Assembly (NCBI RefSeq): GCF_004522235.1
Contig: NZ_SDLT01000005.1
Location: 186,001-250,000 of the forward strand
Direction of reading: 5' to 3'
DNA: 64,000 nt
From: Amycolatopsis nivea
GTDB taxonomy: Bacteria > Actinomycetota > Actinomycetes > Mycobacteriales > Pseudonocardiaceae
The notes beneath the pieces are model-generated. The model was not told the origin of the DNA and did no database searches. It was given only the letters and a program-made list of their open reading frames with translations. This document shows positions 8,492-17,320 of the stretch, in pieces; position 1 is the first letter of the stretch; each line of letters starts with the position of its first letter. The translations under genes were made by a program, and so were the position numbers.

Positions 8492-9763
8492 ATGCCGGAC
8501 CAGCAGCCGAACCCGCTGTGGCACCCGTTCGCGGACATGGGCGCGGTCGACGGAAACCGGTTCGTGGTGACCCGCGGCGAGGGGTCCTATGTCTGGGACG
8601 ACGCGGGCCGCCGCTACTTCGACGCCTCCGCGTCGCTGTGGTACTCGAACCTCGGGCACGGCCGTCCCGAGATCACCCGCGCGGTGACCGAGCAGCTGGA
8701 GAAGCTCGACGCGTACAACCTCTTCGGCGGCGTCGCGAACGAACCCGCGCTGAAGCTGGCGTCGCGGCTGTCCGAGCTGGCTCCGGTGCCGGGGTCGAAG
8801 GTGTTCCTCGGCTCGGGCGGCGGCGACATGGTGGACACCGCGGTGAAGATCGCGCGGTCCTACTTCGTCCACACCGGACGTCCGGACAAGACCCACGTCA
8901 TCAGCCGGACCCAGGGCTACCACGGCACGCACGGATTCGGCACCGCCGCGGCCGGGATTCCGGCGAACGCGGAGGGCTGGGGCCCGCCCGCCGCGGATTT
9001 CTCGCAGGTGCCGTATGACAACGCGGCGGCGCTGGAGGAGGAGATCCTCCGCGTGGGGCCGGAACGGGTGGCCGCGTTCTTCTGCGAACCGGTCATCGGC
9101 GCGGGCGGCGTGCTGCTTCCGCCGGACGGCTACATCGAGGAAGTGGCGGCGATCTGCCGCAAGCACGAGGTGCTGTTCGTCGCGGACTGCGTGATCTGCG
9201 CGTGGGGCAGGCTCGGCACCTGGTACGGCATCGACCGCTGGTCGGTGCAGCCGGACCTGGTGACCACGGCGAAGGGCGTGACGAGCGGGACGATCCCGCT
9301 CGGCGTGCTGCTGGTCGCGCCGCACGTGGCGGAGCCGTTCTTCACCGGCCGTCCGGGCGCGCCGATCCTGCGCCACGGCGCGACGTACGCCGGGCACCCG
9401 GTCGCCTGCGCCGCGGCGAACGCGACGCTGGACATCTACGAGCGCGACGACATCATCCCGCGCGGCAAGGCACTGGAGAAGCCGCTCGCGGACGCGCTGT
9501 CCGGTGCGGTCGGGCACCCGGCGGTGGCGGAGGTCCGGGCCGGGCTGGGATTCCTGGCCGCGGTGGAACTCGCGCCGGACCTGCTGGCCGCGGACCCGGG
9601 CGCGCCCGGGAGGCTGCACAAGTTCTTGCTCGAGGAGGGCGTGATCGTGCGCTCGCTCGGCAAGGGGATGGCGGTGTCGCCGCCGCTGGTCGCCGAAGAG
9701 GCGGAGCTCGACCTGCTGGCCACGGCCGTCCCGCGGGCCTTGGACCGGTTGCTGAAGAACTGA
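8492..9763 (+). CDS. Class III (PLP) aminotransferase, omega-amino acid type
   Basis: 423 aa, the usual length. The start at 8492 has a GAGGAGG site. LWHPFADM, DASASLWYSNLGHG, the GSGGGDMVDTAVKIAR cofactor-phosphate loop and the PLP lysine at residue 261 (TTAKGVTSG) fit class III (beta-alanine, GABA, taurine or polyamine:pyruvate transaminases). The pyridine-N aspartate (Asp232) is present but the normally adjacent Glu is Cys233 (ADCVICAWGR instead of DEVICGFGR). Linked to an MHS transporter and GntR regulator, it probably deaminates an imported amine or omega-amino acid. A terminator follows. Confidence 0.88.
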   Translation: MPDQQPNPLWHPFADMGAVDGNRFVVTRGEGSYVWDDAGRRYFDASASLWYSNLGHGRPEITRAVTEQLEKLDAYNLFGGVANEPALKLASRLSELAPVPGSKVFLGSGGGDMVDTAVKIARSYFVHTGRPDKTHVISRTQGYHGTHGFGTAAAGIPANAEGWGPPAADFSQVPYDNAAALEEEILRVGPERVAAFFCEPVIGAGGVLLPPDGYIEEVAAICRKHEVLFVADCVICAWGRLGTWYGIDRWSVQPDLVTTAKGVTSGTIPLGVLLVAPHVAEPFFTGRPGAPILRHGATYAGHPVACAAANATLDIYERDDIIPRGKALEKPLADALSGAVGHPAVAEVRAGLGFLAAVELAPDLLAADPGAPGRLHKFLLEEGVIVRSLGKGMAVSPPLVAEEAELDLLATAVPRALDRLLKN

Positions 9764-9776
9764 CGCTCTTACGACA

Positions 9777-9811
9777 CTGCGGCGGCGCCGGGGTTTCCGG
9801 TGCCGCCGCAG
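9777..9811 (+). terminator. Stem-loop terminator after the aminotransferase
   Basis: CTGCGGCGGCGCCGG and CCGGTGCCGCCGCAG form a near-perfect stem around a GGTTT loop, 14 bp after the aminotransferase stop. No strong U tract follows, which is common in actinomycetes. It also lies just beyond the 3' end of the convergent secreted-protein gene, so it may serve both. Confidence 0.8.
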
Positions 9812-9829
9812 TTGTCTGTCTACAAAGGA

Positions 9830-10876
9830 CTACTTACAGGAGAGCGTCCCGGTGCGCAGGGCGTGGTTGTCGTCGTTGCCGTCGTCGGACCACACGACCT
9901 GCTTGCTTCCGTTCGCGCAGGTCGGCGAGATGGCGAAGCCCTCGTTGTTGTAGTTCGACATCCCGGACGGGCGGTCGTACTGCGCGGTGGCCGCGAACGC
10001 GCCCTTGGAGTTGACGTCGAGCGTGCTGGTGCGACCCTTGCAGGTGTTGTCGCATTCGGCCCACAGGTGGCCGGTCGACGGTTCGTACTCGAGATCCATG
10101 ATCGCCGGGAACCCGCTGTCGATGGTGGCGACGCGCGTGTACTTGCCCCCGGACTGGTCGAGCGCGTACGCGTAGACCTTCCCGTTGTCCTCGAGCCCGA
10201 CGAAGTACAGGCCGGTCCCGTGGTTCGGATAGCTCACCGGGTTGTAGGCGGCTTTCGTGTGCTCGTCCCGGAATTTGTGCGCGGTGAGTGCCGAGTCCGG
10301 GACCCAGGAGATGGCCTCGAGCCCCTTGTTGGGCTCGACCGACGGCAGGTCGGAGGTGAGATCCCATTCCCCGGTCGCGTTGAGCGACTTGCCCGATCCC
10401 GAGGTCGCGTACCGAAGCACGGCGGGCTTGCTCGTGTCGCCGTCGTCGTTGTCGCGCTCGGTGGCGGTGAAGACGCCGTCCGGGGTGAAGACGACCCCTT
10501 CGGCGTCCGGGTCGCCGCTGCCGTCGGAGTAGTGCATGGACTTGCCCTCGGACCAGCCGTTGGCGGTGTCGGGCCGCCACTTGGCGCCGTCCTGGACGAG
10601 CCGGTACAGGGTGCTCGGGCCGTTCTTCACCGCCCACAACACGGTGGGCGATTCGTACGACACGCCGCTGAGGTTGCTGCCGAAAACCCCGGAGTCGTCG
10701 GCGATGGCCACCTTCGACCCGCCAGGCCACGCCGTAGCCTTCGGGGCAGCCGCCGGCGCCGCGTGAGCCGCACCGGCCCCGACCGCGAGCGCGAGGACCG
10801 CCAACGCGACGGTGCCCCGGATTTTTCCACGCCGACTGTTTCCACGCAGATGTGTTCCACGCTGGTGCGCAAGCAA
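9830..10876 (-). CDS. Secreted protein with beta-propeller-like repeats (esterase/SdiA-regulated-like), TTG start
   Basis: 348 aa. The frame has no nearby ATG or GTG giving a good signal; a TTG at 10874-10876 has AAGGAG 9 nt upstream and produces a basic N-region, a hydrophobic stretch (TVALAVLALAVGAGAAHA) and an Ala-x-Ala cleavage site near residue 40. The mature part carries repeated strand motifs (VLWAVKNGPSTLYRL, DAEGVVFTPDGVFTATERDND, GLEAISWVPDS, MDLEYEPSTGHLWAECD). This is the pattern of extracellular phytase-like or SdiA-regulated propellers. Two Cys pairs near the C-terminus suggest disulfides. Catalytic function is not assignable. Confidence 0.8.
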   Translation of the reverse strand: MLAHQRGTHLRGNSRRGKIRGTVALAVLALAVGAGAAHAAPAAAPKATAWPGGSKVAIADDSGVFGSNLSGVSYESPTVLWAVKNGPSTLYRLVQDGAKWRPDTANGWSEGKSMHYSDGSGDPDAEGVVFTPDGVFTATERDNDDGDTSKPAVLRYATSGSGKSLNATGEWDLTSDLPSVEPNKGLEAISWVPDSALTAHKFRDEHTKAAYNPVSYPNHGTGLYFVGLEDNGKVYAYALDQSGGKYTRVATIDSGFPAIMDLEYEPSTGHLWAECDNTCKGRTSTLDVNSKGAFAATAQYDRPSGMSNYNNEGFAISPTCANGSKQVVWSDDGNDDNHALRTGTLSCK

Positions 10877-11249
10877 AGGAGCCGCTCCTTCTGTCCGTCG
10901 GGCACGGATCGCAGGACCGTGCCGAGGTGGTCGCTGCTGACAAGCGGCGGTCCCGCAGACGCGGGACTTACAGCAGTGGGTGATCGACAGTGGAGCACAC
11001 AGCGTGGCCGGTAAGCAACAAACAGCAGGTGACGTTGTCCCGCTGACCGGCACGACGGTGGTGTGTCGGTCGATTACCGTGCTGTCGACGGGCAAACGGC
11101 CTCTCGGGGAGGTTTCCGGGCGGCGGTTGAGTGGTGACCGGGTGAGGTCCGCTTGGCGACGGTCACCGGACAGTTCGGTGACCTTTGTGCGGGGTGGCCG
11201 GGACAGTTGCTCGGGGACCGTCGCCGAGTGGGGCCGTGTCAGACGGATG

Positions 11250-12070
11250 GCCGCTGTGCCGCTCGCTGCGCGGCGGTCTCCGGACGGCAACTGCCGGGCG
11301 TCACTGGGGAGCGCCGCCTGTCGCCGGACGGGAATCGCCGGGCACCGCCGGGACCGCTGCTTGGCGACTGGCACCGAGCGGAAATCGCATCAGGCGGATG
11401 GCCGCTGCGACGCCCACTGAGCGGCGGTTGCCGGACGGCAATTGCCGGGCGTCACCGGAAGCCCCACCGGTCGCGGGGCGGGAATCGCCGAGAGCCGCCG
11501 GTGCCAGCCGCTCATCGCCGGGCTGCGATCGCGCGGAGCCGTCGGGCGGTGCTGCCGGTCGCTGGACGGCGACCACGGGATGCCATCGGAGAGGATCGCC
11601 GATAGCCGGGCGACGATCGCCGGGGAGCCGTCGGGGGAGCGGCACCGGTCGCGGGGCGGCAATCACCGGGAGCCGTCGAGCCACCGGTGACAGCCGCCCG
11701 TTGCCGGACCGCACTCACCGGGAGCCGTCGAGCCACCGGTGACAGCCGCCCGTTGCCGGGCCGCGATCACCGGAAGCCACCGAGCCTTCGGCGACAGCCG
11801 CGCGCTGCCGGGTCGCAATCACCGGGGGTCGTCGAGCCTTCGGCGACAGCCGTCCACTGCCGGGCCGCACTCATCGGGAGCCGTCGATCTGCCGGTGACA
11901 GCCGCCCGTTGCCGGGCCGCGATCACCGGAAGCCACCGAGCCCTCTGCGAAAGCCGCCCGTTGCCGGACCGCACTCATCGGGAGCCGTCGATCTGCCGGT
12001 GACAGCCGCCCGTTGCCGGACCGCACTCATCGGGAGCCGTCGATCTGCCGGTGACAGCCGCCCATCGCCG
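11250..12070. repeat. 52-bp tandem repeat array (minisatellite)
   Basis: The anchor GGTGACAGCCGCCCGTTGCC and its variants recur at exactly 52-bp steps: 11687, 11739, 11791, 11843, 11895, 11947, 11999 and 12051. More diverged relatives reach back to about 11250. Each unit contains CCGGGAGCCGTCGAGC or close variants. Because 52 is not a multiple of 3, short apparent peptides rotate through all frames, so the block is read as non-coding. The 250 bp upstream (about 10980-11250) holds no gene I can support. Confidence 0.88.
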
Positions 12071-12079
12071 GGACCGAAC

Positions 12080-12277
12080 TCACCGAGCCACAGTCCGCCA
12101 CACCGGCACATTGACGACCGCCGCGGGCATCCCCGGAGCGCCGCTGTCCCCGGGGACGATCGTGAACCGCCACTTGTCCACTCCGCCGCCCATGATTTCG
12201 GCATAGCGGCGGGCGCCGTCCGCGTTCGCGAAGCGGACCTGCTGACCACTGGCGAGGTGGGTGATCTTGACCGCCAC
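12080..12277 (-). CDS. 65-aa hypothetical protein with an upstream LexA box
   Basis: The GTG start at 12275-12277 has AGGAGG a few nt upstream, and the frame ends with TGA at 12080. The peptide is balanced in composition (VAVKITHLASGQQVRFANAD ... IVPGDSGAPGMPAAVVNVPVWRTVAR), without membrane segments. It looks like a small globular fold of beta-strand, helix (ADGARRYAEIMGG) and strands. I do not recognise a family. An SOS box lies about 86 bp upstream of the start, so damage induction is predicted. The 52-bp array begins right after its stop. Confidence 0.65.
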   Translation of the reverse strand: MAVKITHLASGQQVRFANADGARRYAEIMGGGVDKWRFTIVPGDSGAPGMPAAVVNVPVWRTVAR

Positions 12278-12362
12278 ACTGCCTCCTGGGGATCGATCGA
12301 CGGACACGTTCTGCCTGGGTGCCGGCCCGCGGAGCTTCCCCCTCCGGGGCCGGCCCATCCAG

Positions 12363-12378
12363 TAGAACACGTGTTCGA
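12363..12378 (-). promoter_or_regulatory. Near-consensus LexA (SOS) box
   Basis: On the minus strand the sequence is TCGAACACGTGTTCTA. The actinobacterial LexA consensus is TCGAAC-N4-GTTCGA; 11 of its 12 specified positions match, and the core GAACACGTGTTC is a perfect palindrome. It faces the 65-aa gene on the minus strand. No gene on the plus strand starts nearby. The rest of the 12278-12631 gap shows nothing else. Confidence 0.75.
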
Positions 12379-12631
12379 TTCCCGCGGCAATCCAGGTCCC
12401 CCTCCCGAGCGACCCACGCGCGGCTGACGCGGAAAGACCGCCAGCCCGGCAAGAAAAACCCGCGAGACATCGTCGGGTTGGCCGACGAGGCGAGCGGCGG
12501 CGAGTGAAGTTCCGGCAGCGGCCGGAGCGGGTCGGAAGTGTCGTGAGCTCGCTTGCCCCAACGCGGGACTGTCGGACTGATCCGGGCGCGGGCGACCCCA
12601 ACGGAATCAGCCCGAACAGCGCCGAAACCGC

Positions 12632-13150
12632 TTACCCCACACCAGAAACGCGGGCAGACCGCATCATCGCCACTCGAGGCCACCGGTCCAGCCCCCGTGC
12701 GATCTCCGCTCGCCGGATCTCCCGCAGTGCCGGTCCCTGCTCCTCGTCGGCCAGCACGCGGAACCCGAGTCGCTCGTAGTAGGGCGCGTTCCACGGCACC
12801 TCGGCGAACGTCGTCAGCGTCAACCCGGAGAACCCGCGCTCCCCGGCCCACGCCCCGACCATCTCGATCAGCGCCCGCCCCAATCCGCGGCGCGCGTGGC
12901 TCGGCAGCAGCGAAACCTGTTCCACATGACCGAAACCGTCGACCTCATCGGCGAGCACGTACGCCGCGATCGTCCCGCCGTCGTCCCAAACCCAGCAGCG
13001 GCCCGCGGACTGGAACACGGAGAGCTCGTCGACCGAAGGCGGTGCGTCATCGGCGATCTCGGTCATGCCGACGGCCCGGAACGGTTCTCCGGCAGCACGT
13101 TCGAGGTCAGGCAGCGCAGGAAGATCGGCGGGGACAGCGAGACGGATCAC
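12632..13150 (-). CDS. GNAT-family N-acetyltransferase
   Basis: 172 aa with a GTG start. The acetyl-CoA-binding motif A is clear (HVEQVSLLPSHARRGLGRALIEMVGAWA, with the R/Q-x-x-G-x-G/A loop as ARRGLG at about residues 88-93). Motif B follows at FAEVPWNAPYYERLGFRVL. It probably transfers acetyl groups to a small amine or peptide in the cytoplasm; the acceptor is unknown. It is encoded just downstream of, and in the same direction as, the IclR gene with 16 bp between them, so the two may be co-transcribed. Confidence 0.9.
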   Translation of the reverse strand: MIRLAVPADLPALPDLERAAGEPFRAVGMTEIADDAPPSVDELSVFQSAGRCWVWDDGGTIAAYVLADEVDGFGHVEQVSLLPSHARRGLGRALIEMVGAWAGERGFSGLTLTTFAEVPWNAPYYERLGFRVLADEEQGPALREIRRAEIARGLDRWPRVAMMRSARVSGVG

Positions 13151-13166
13151 CGGCCCGACTTTACGG

Positions 13167-13922
13167 CTACACGGAGTACTCGGAAATCGCTTTTGCGATC
13201 TGCCCTGCGTAACCGCGCAACGCCATGATCGCCCGTTCGCGCTCCGCGTCGCCGATGCGGGTGGCCGGCCCGACGAACGTCAGCACGCTCGGCCGGTGCC
13301 GGTCGACGTCGACGGGCACCGAGCAGCACCACACGCCGTCCTCGATCTCGCCCCAGCTCTGCACGTAGCGGTTGGCCAGCGCGTCCTTGAGGTCGTCGCG
13401 CACCTCGGCGCCGCGTTCCGCGGAGATCCGGGCGACCTGGCGTTCGCGTTCGCCGTCGGGAAGGAGGGCGAGCAGCATCTTCCCGGTCGCGCCGACGCCG
13501 AGCGGGATCGAGTGCCCCGGCTGGAACGTGAACCGCATCGGGCGGTCGCATTCCACCCGGTCGCTGCACACCGCGACGTCGCCGAAGTGCTGGAACAGCA
13601 GCACGGTCTCGCCGAGTTCGCGCACCGCCTCCTCCATCAGCGGCCGCGCCACCCTGGCCAGGTCGTTCGCGAGCCGGGCAGCGCGCGCGAGCGGCATGAC
13701 CCGGCTGGTGAGGTGGTACCGCCCGGACCGCGACTCCTCGAGCAGCTGCAGCTCTTTCAGCAACTGCACGTAGCGGTAGGTGGTGGCGACCGGGCTGCCG
13801 ACCACCTCGGCGAGTTCCGCCACGCTGGCCTCCCAGCGCTGTTCGGTGAACGACAACAGCAACTGGAGCACTTTCCGGGAACTGTTGGCGCCGGCCGTGC
13901 GACGGAGTCCGGGTTCAGACAT
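13167..13922 (-). CDS. IclR-family transcriptional regulator
   Basis: 251 aa. The ATG at 13920-13922 is preferred to an upstream ATG because GGAGAGG sits 9 nt before it. The N-terminal winged helix (SRKVLQLLLSF ... SVAELAEVVGSPVATTYRYVQLLKEL) and the C-terminal GAF-like effector domain (HSIPLGVGATGKMLLALLPDGE ... WCCSVPVDV) are both complete. IclR proteins control catabolic operons in response to small carboxylates or aromatics. The only co-directional neighbour is the GNAT gene, so its target cannot be named. Confidence 0.9.
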   Translation of the reverse strand: MSEPGLRRTAGANSSRKVLQLLLSFTEQRWEASVAELAEVVGSPVATTYRYVQLLKELQLLEESRSGRYHLTSRVMPLARAARLANDLARVARPLMEEAVRELGETVLLFQHFGDVAVCSDRVECDRPMRFTFQPGHSIPLGVGATGKMLLALLPDGERERQVARISAERGAEVRDDLKDALANRYVQSWGEIEDGVWCCSVPVDVDRHRPSVLTFVGPATRIGDAERERAIMALRGYAGQIAKAISEYSV

Positions 13923-13984
13923 CCTGAAACCTCTCCGTAGGAGCACCGAATTCAGTCACGAACGCGTCGGTAAATTACCACAGG

Positions 13985-15514
13985 TCAAGGTTTTTCTGAC
14001 ACAGCAAGAAACGGCGTGAGCAATCCGGGAACGGCGGCGTCGGCGAGCGCGAGCCCGGCGCCCTGCTCCACGTCGAGCACGCGGTAGTGCCCGCGGCCGG
14101 CGGCGACCGGGGCGATGACGGTGACCAGCCCGGCCCGCCGCTGGAACAGCGACTGCTGCACGACGATCCCGGTGAGCCGGTCACGCCGGACCGCGACCGT
14201 AGCCCTGGCCAGCGACCCGGAACGGGTCACCAGATACCGGCCGGTGATCGCGTGGCCGAGCGAGCGGTACCGGTCGAAGCCGGCCAGCACCGCGAACGGC
14301 AGCAGCACCAGCGCGGCCTGCCACGGCCATTCCGGCAGGACATCGAGCCGGGCCAGCGCGAACAGCGCGGCCGAAAGCGCCAGCACGGCGAACACGGCGC
14401 GGGTGATCCGGCGGGTCAGCGCGCGCCGCGAATGCCGCACGAGGGGGACATTGGCGAAGTCCTCGCCGAGCACCTCGCTCGCGATCTCCCGGGCTTTCCC
14501 GGCAGGAGCCGGCGGCAGCAACAGGCCGCCGCCGCGGTCCGCGCCCTTGCCCTCGCGCAGTCCGGCCGCGACCGCGACGCACTTCGCGCCGCCGACCATC
14601 CGCAGCGGCAACGGTTCCTTGATCTCGACGCCGCGCAACCGGTCTTCCTCGATCGACACCGACCGCGTCGTGATCAGCCCGCGCCGGATGTGCAGCGTGC
14701 CGCCGGGTTCGCGGGTGAGCCGGAAGTTCCAGAACGACAACACGTATCCGCCGACCGACAGCACCGACACCAGCACGAGCAGCCCGGCCGCGGCCAGCAC
14801 CACGGTGAGCCACACCGGTTGTTCGAGCGCGCGGGCGGTGAGGTCGCGGAGCGGCCCGAAACTCGTCGGATCGAAGTGCAGTTCGTGCGCGAAGTGATAG
14901 ACCGTGCCGAGGATCGCGGCGACCACCGCGAGTCCGGACAAGGTGAACGGTGCGTAGCGCACCCAGCGCTTGTCGACCTCGGCGACGAGCGACTCGGGCG
15001 GTTGCGCCGCTTCGGTTTCCGCCGGTTTCCGGTGCAGCAACAAGGTCCGCAGCCGCTGCGCTTCGGCGCGGGTGACCGCGTCGAGCACCAGTTGGTCCTT
15101 GCCCGGACCTTTTCCGTGATCATGGCGTCCGGTACCGATTCGTACCGCAGACAGCGAGAAAAGCCGATGTTTCGGTTCCGAAAGCACGTCTACGGTACGG
15201 ATTCGATCGAGCGGAATCGCGCGTTGCTTGCGCAGCAGCAATCCGGTGTGCCATTCGATCTGGGTCGCGGTGACGCGATAGCGCGAGGTGAGGCAGTGCG
15301 AAATGCCGACCCCGATCGTCACCGCGGTGGCGACGAGACCGATCCACTGCCAGTAGTTCCCGTGGCCGAGCACCAGCGCGCCGACGAGCACCGGCAGCGA
15401 CTTCACCAGGTCGAGAACCGGGCGGATCAACAACATCCGGCGATCGAGACGATGCCAGGGGGCGTCGCCGGCGCCTTCGGCCGAGACGGGTGCGGAGGGT
15501 GCGGTCGCGTTCAC
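13985..15514 (-). CDS. Bacterial PH-domain membrane protein (YdbT-like)
   Basis: 509 aa with a GTG start that overlaps the upstream gene's stop by 3 bp. It contains several pairs of hydrophobic segments (RPVLDLVKSLPVLVGALVLG, PFTLSGLAVVAAILGTVYHF, VVLAAAGLLVLVSVLSVGGYV, AVFAVLALSAALFALARL). Between them are bPH_2 domains marked by TQIEWHTGLLLRKQRAIPLDRIRTVDV and later GSLARATVAVRRDRLTGIVVQQSLFQRRAGL. This matches the YdbS/YdbT pair, membrane proteins of unknown biochemistry found next to each other in many Gram-positives. Confidence 0.88.
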   Translation of the reverse strand: MNATAPSAPVSAEGAGDAPWHRLDRRMLLIRPVLDLVKSLPVLVGALVLGHGNYWQWIGLVATAVTIGVGISHCLTSRYRVTATQIEWHTGLLLRKQRAIPLDRIRTVDVLSEPKHRLFSLSAVRIGTGRHDHGKGPGKDQLVLDAVTRAEAQRLRTLLLHRKPAETEAAQPPESLVAEVDKRWVRYAPFTLSGLAVVAAILGTVYHFAHELHFDPTSFGPLRDLTARALEQPVWLTVVLAAAGLLVLVSVLSVGGYVLSFWNFRLTREPGGTLHIRRGLITTRSVSIEEDRLRGVEIKEPLPLRMVGGAKCVAVAAGLREGKGADRGGGLLLPPAPAGKAREIASEVLGEDFANVPLVRHSRRALTRRITRAVFAVLALSAALFALARLDVLPEWPWQAALVLLPFAVLAGFDRYRSLGHAITGRYLVTRSGSLARATVAVRRDRLTGIVVQQSLFQRRAGLVTVIAPVAAGRGHYRVLDVEQGAGLALADAAVPGLLTPFLAVSEKP

Positions 15515-16023
15515 GTTGCGTCCCCGCGCACGGCCTGGGTGGTGCGGGTCAGCTCGTCGGCGAGCGCGACCGCGACGTCGCGGTCGAGTCCGGAGATGCG
15601 CAGCGGCCCGGCGGCGGACGCGGTCGTCACGGTGAGCCGGGCCAGCCCGAACAGCTGCTCCAGCGGGCCGCGTTCGACGTCGACGGTCTGGATCCGCGAG
15701 ATCGGCGCGATCCGCCACTCCTGCTTCAGCCAGCCGGACTGGGTGTAGACGGCCTCGCCGGTGACTTCCCAGCGGTGCACGCGGTAGCGCCACTGCGGCA
15801 TGACGAGCAGATGCAGCGGGGTCAGCACGCAGGAGAGCAGCAGCGTCACCGTGAGCCACGACGGCGGGTCGTCCGCGGTCGCGACCACCACCGCCTGCAC
15901 CGCGAGCACGAGCAGCCAGCCCGCCCCCGCGGACGCCGCCCAGTGGCCGATCGCCCGGCGGCTCACCCGGTGTTCGGGCGGGCGCAGCCGCAGTTCAAGC
16001 GTGGTGGATTCCTCGATGTTCAC
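15511..16023 (-). CDS. Bacterial PH-domain membrane protein (YdbS-like)
   Basis: 170 aa. I start at the GTG at 16021-16023 (VNIEESTTLELRLRPPEHRV); a TTG start 14 codons upstream is possible. Two membrane segments (AGAGWLLVLAVQAVVVA and LTVTLLLSCVLTPLHLLVM) are followed by one bPH_2 domain with the typical EVTGEAVYTQSGWLKQEWRIA and ISRIQTVDVERGPLEQLFGLA. It forms a two-gene operon with the larger YdbT-like protein. The pair probably acts as one membrane complex. Confidence 0.88.
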   Translation of the reverse strand: MNIEESTTLELRLRPPEHRVSRRAIGHWAASAGAGWLLVLAVQAVVVATADDPPSWLTVTLLLSCVLTPLHLLVMPQWRYRVHRWEVTGEAVYTQSGWLKQEWRIAPISRIQTVDVERGPLEQLFGLARLTVTTASAAGPLRISGLDRDVAVALADELTRTTQAVRGDAT

Positions 16024-16197
16024 GTGCTCAGAGTGCCTGAGCGCGGGGGTCGATGCCCACGACAAGTGTCACGATGCCCCGATCCGGGGTGGCTGGTGAG
16101 TGCGGGGCGTTACTATTTCGGCCGCGCGCGGGATGGATTCGCAGCCGGGCCGCGTTGTATCGCGTACGTCCGTGCAAGCGAGCAGCAGGAGGATCCG

Positions 16198-17112
16198 GTG
16201 GGACTCGATCCCGAGGAACTGTACGAGGTGGACTCGGACGTCCCCGACCTGGACGGAGCGGTGCTTCTGCACTTCTTCGAGGGCTTCATGGACGCGGGGT
16301 CGGCCGGGCAGCTGGTCACTGACCACCTTGCCGGCGAGGTGGAGAACCGGGTCATCGCGCGGTTCGACGTCGACCGGCTCATCGACTACCGGTCGCGCCG
16401 CCCGTCGATGATCTACGCGGTCGACCACTGGGAGGAATACGAGGCCCCCGAGCTGGTCGTGCGCCTGCTGCACGACGACGACGGCATCCCGTTCCTGCTG
16501 CTGTCCGGCCCTGAGCCGGACCGCGAATGGGAGCTGTTCGCGGCCGCCGTGCGGCAGCTGGTGGAGCGCTGGGGCGTGCGGCTCACCGTCGGGTACCACG
16601 GGATCCCGATGGGCGCCCCGCACACGCGCCCGCTCGGCGTCACCGCGCACGCGACCCGCGAACACCTGGTCGGCGAGCACCAGCCGCTGCCGAACCGCAT
16701 GCAGGTCCCGGGCAGCGCCGCCGCGATGCTGGAGTACCGCTTCGGCGAATGGGGCCACGACGCGATGGGCTTCGCCGCGCACGTGCCGCACTACCTGGCG
16801 CAGTCGACCTACCCGGCCGCCGCGCTGACGATCCTCGACTCGATCGGCAAGGCCACCGGCCTGCGCCTGCCCGACGGCGAACTCCGCACCGCGGCCGAGG
16901 TGGCCAAGGCGGAAATCGACCGTCAGGTGGCCGAATCCGAGGAATCCGCCGACGTGGTGCGCGCGCTGGAACGTCAGTACGACACGTTCACCGAAGCGTC
17001 CGGGCACAGCCTGCTCGCCGAATCGCAGGAACACATGCCGACCGCGGACGAACTGGGCTCGCAGTTCGAACGATTCCTCGCCGAACAGGGCGGGGACGGC
17101 TCCGAACGCTGA
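16198..17112 (+). CDS. PAC2 family protein
   Basis: 304 aa. GTG start at 16198 with AGGAGG 5 nt before it. The PAC2 (proteasome-assembly-chaperone-like) fold is recognisable from AVLLHFFEGFMDAGSAGQLVTDHL, FDVDRLIDYRSRRPSMIY and the GIPMGAPHTRPLGVTAHATR segment. The C-terminus is a charged helical tail with TAAEVAKAEIDRQV. Actinobacterial PAC2 proteins are common and mostly uncharacterised; a link to the 20S proteasome is suggested by fold only. It is transcribed alone and followed by a large hairpin. Confidence 0.9.
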   Translation: MGLDPEELYEVDSDVPDLDGAVLLHFFEGFMDAGSAGQLVTDHLAGEVENRVIARFDVDRLIDYRSRRPSMIYAVDHWEEYEAPELVVRLLHDDDGIPFLLLSGPEPDREWELFAAAVRQLVERWGVRLTVGYHGIPMGAPHTRPLGVTAHATREHLVGEHQPLPNRMQVPGSAAAMLEYRFGEWGHDAMGFAAHVPHYLAQSTYPAAALTILDSIGKATGLRLPDGELRTAAEVAKAEIDRQVAESEESADVVRALERQYDTFTEASGHSLLAESQEHMPTADELGSQFERFLAEQGGDGSER

Positions 17113-17320
17113 GCCGCGAGGTAAGCAACGCCTGCGGACCGGACCGTCTGCCAAGCCCACCAGAGCCGGGCCGCCATGATCGCCACACCGGACATGGTGC
17201 GGCCCGCACGTTGCCGCGAGGCTGCGGGGGCGCGTGTGGCGGGTGACATCTGGTGAAGCTAGCCGGTGCGTTGGGCGGCCTGGCACCCGGACCGGCCCCT
17301 AACGCTGCCCGGCGCGCTTC

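Noticed and set aside
8207-9619. Long minus-strand frame opposite the class III aminotransferase
   Set aside because: The plus-strand gene has a full set of PLP motifs and a strong ribosome site. The opposite frame is compositional noise.
11153-12060. Repeated TGSRRATGDSRPLP-like peptides in several frames
   Set aside because: They come from a 52-bp tandem repeat that shifts frame at each unit. Similar peptides occur in all frames, so they are not proteins.
12360-12392. tRNA-like string GTGTTCGATTCCCG
   Set aside because: It looks like a T-arm, but the flanks do not pair (ACGTG against CCCGC) and no acceptor stem or anticodon arm can be drawn. The palindrome is better explained by a LexA box.
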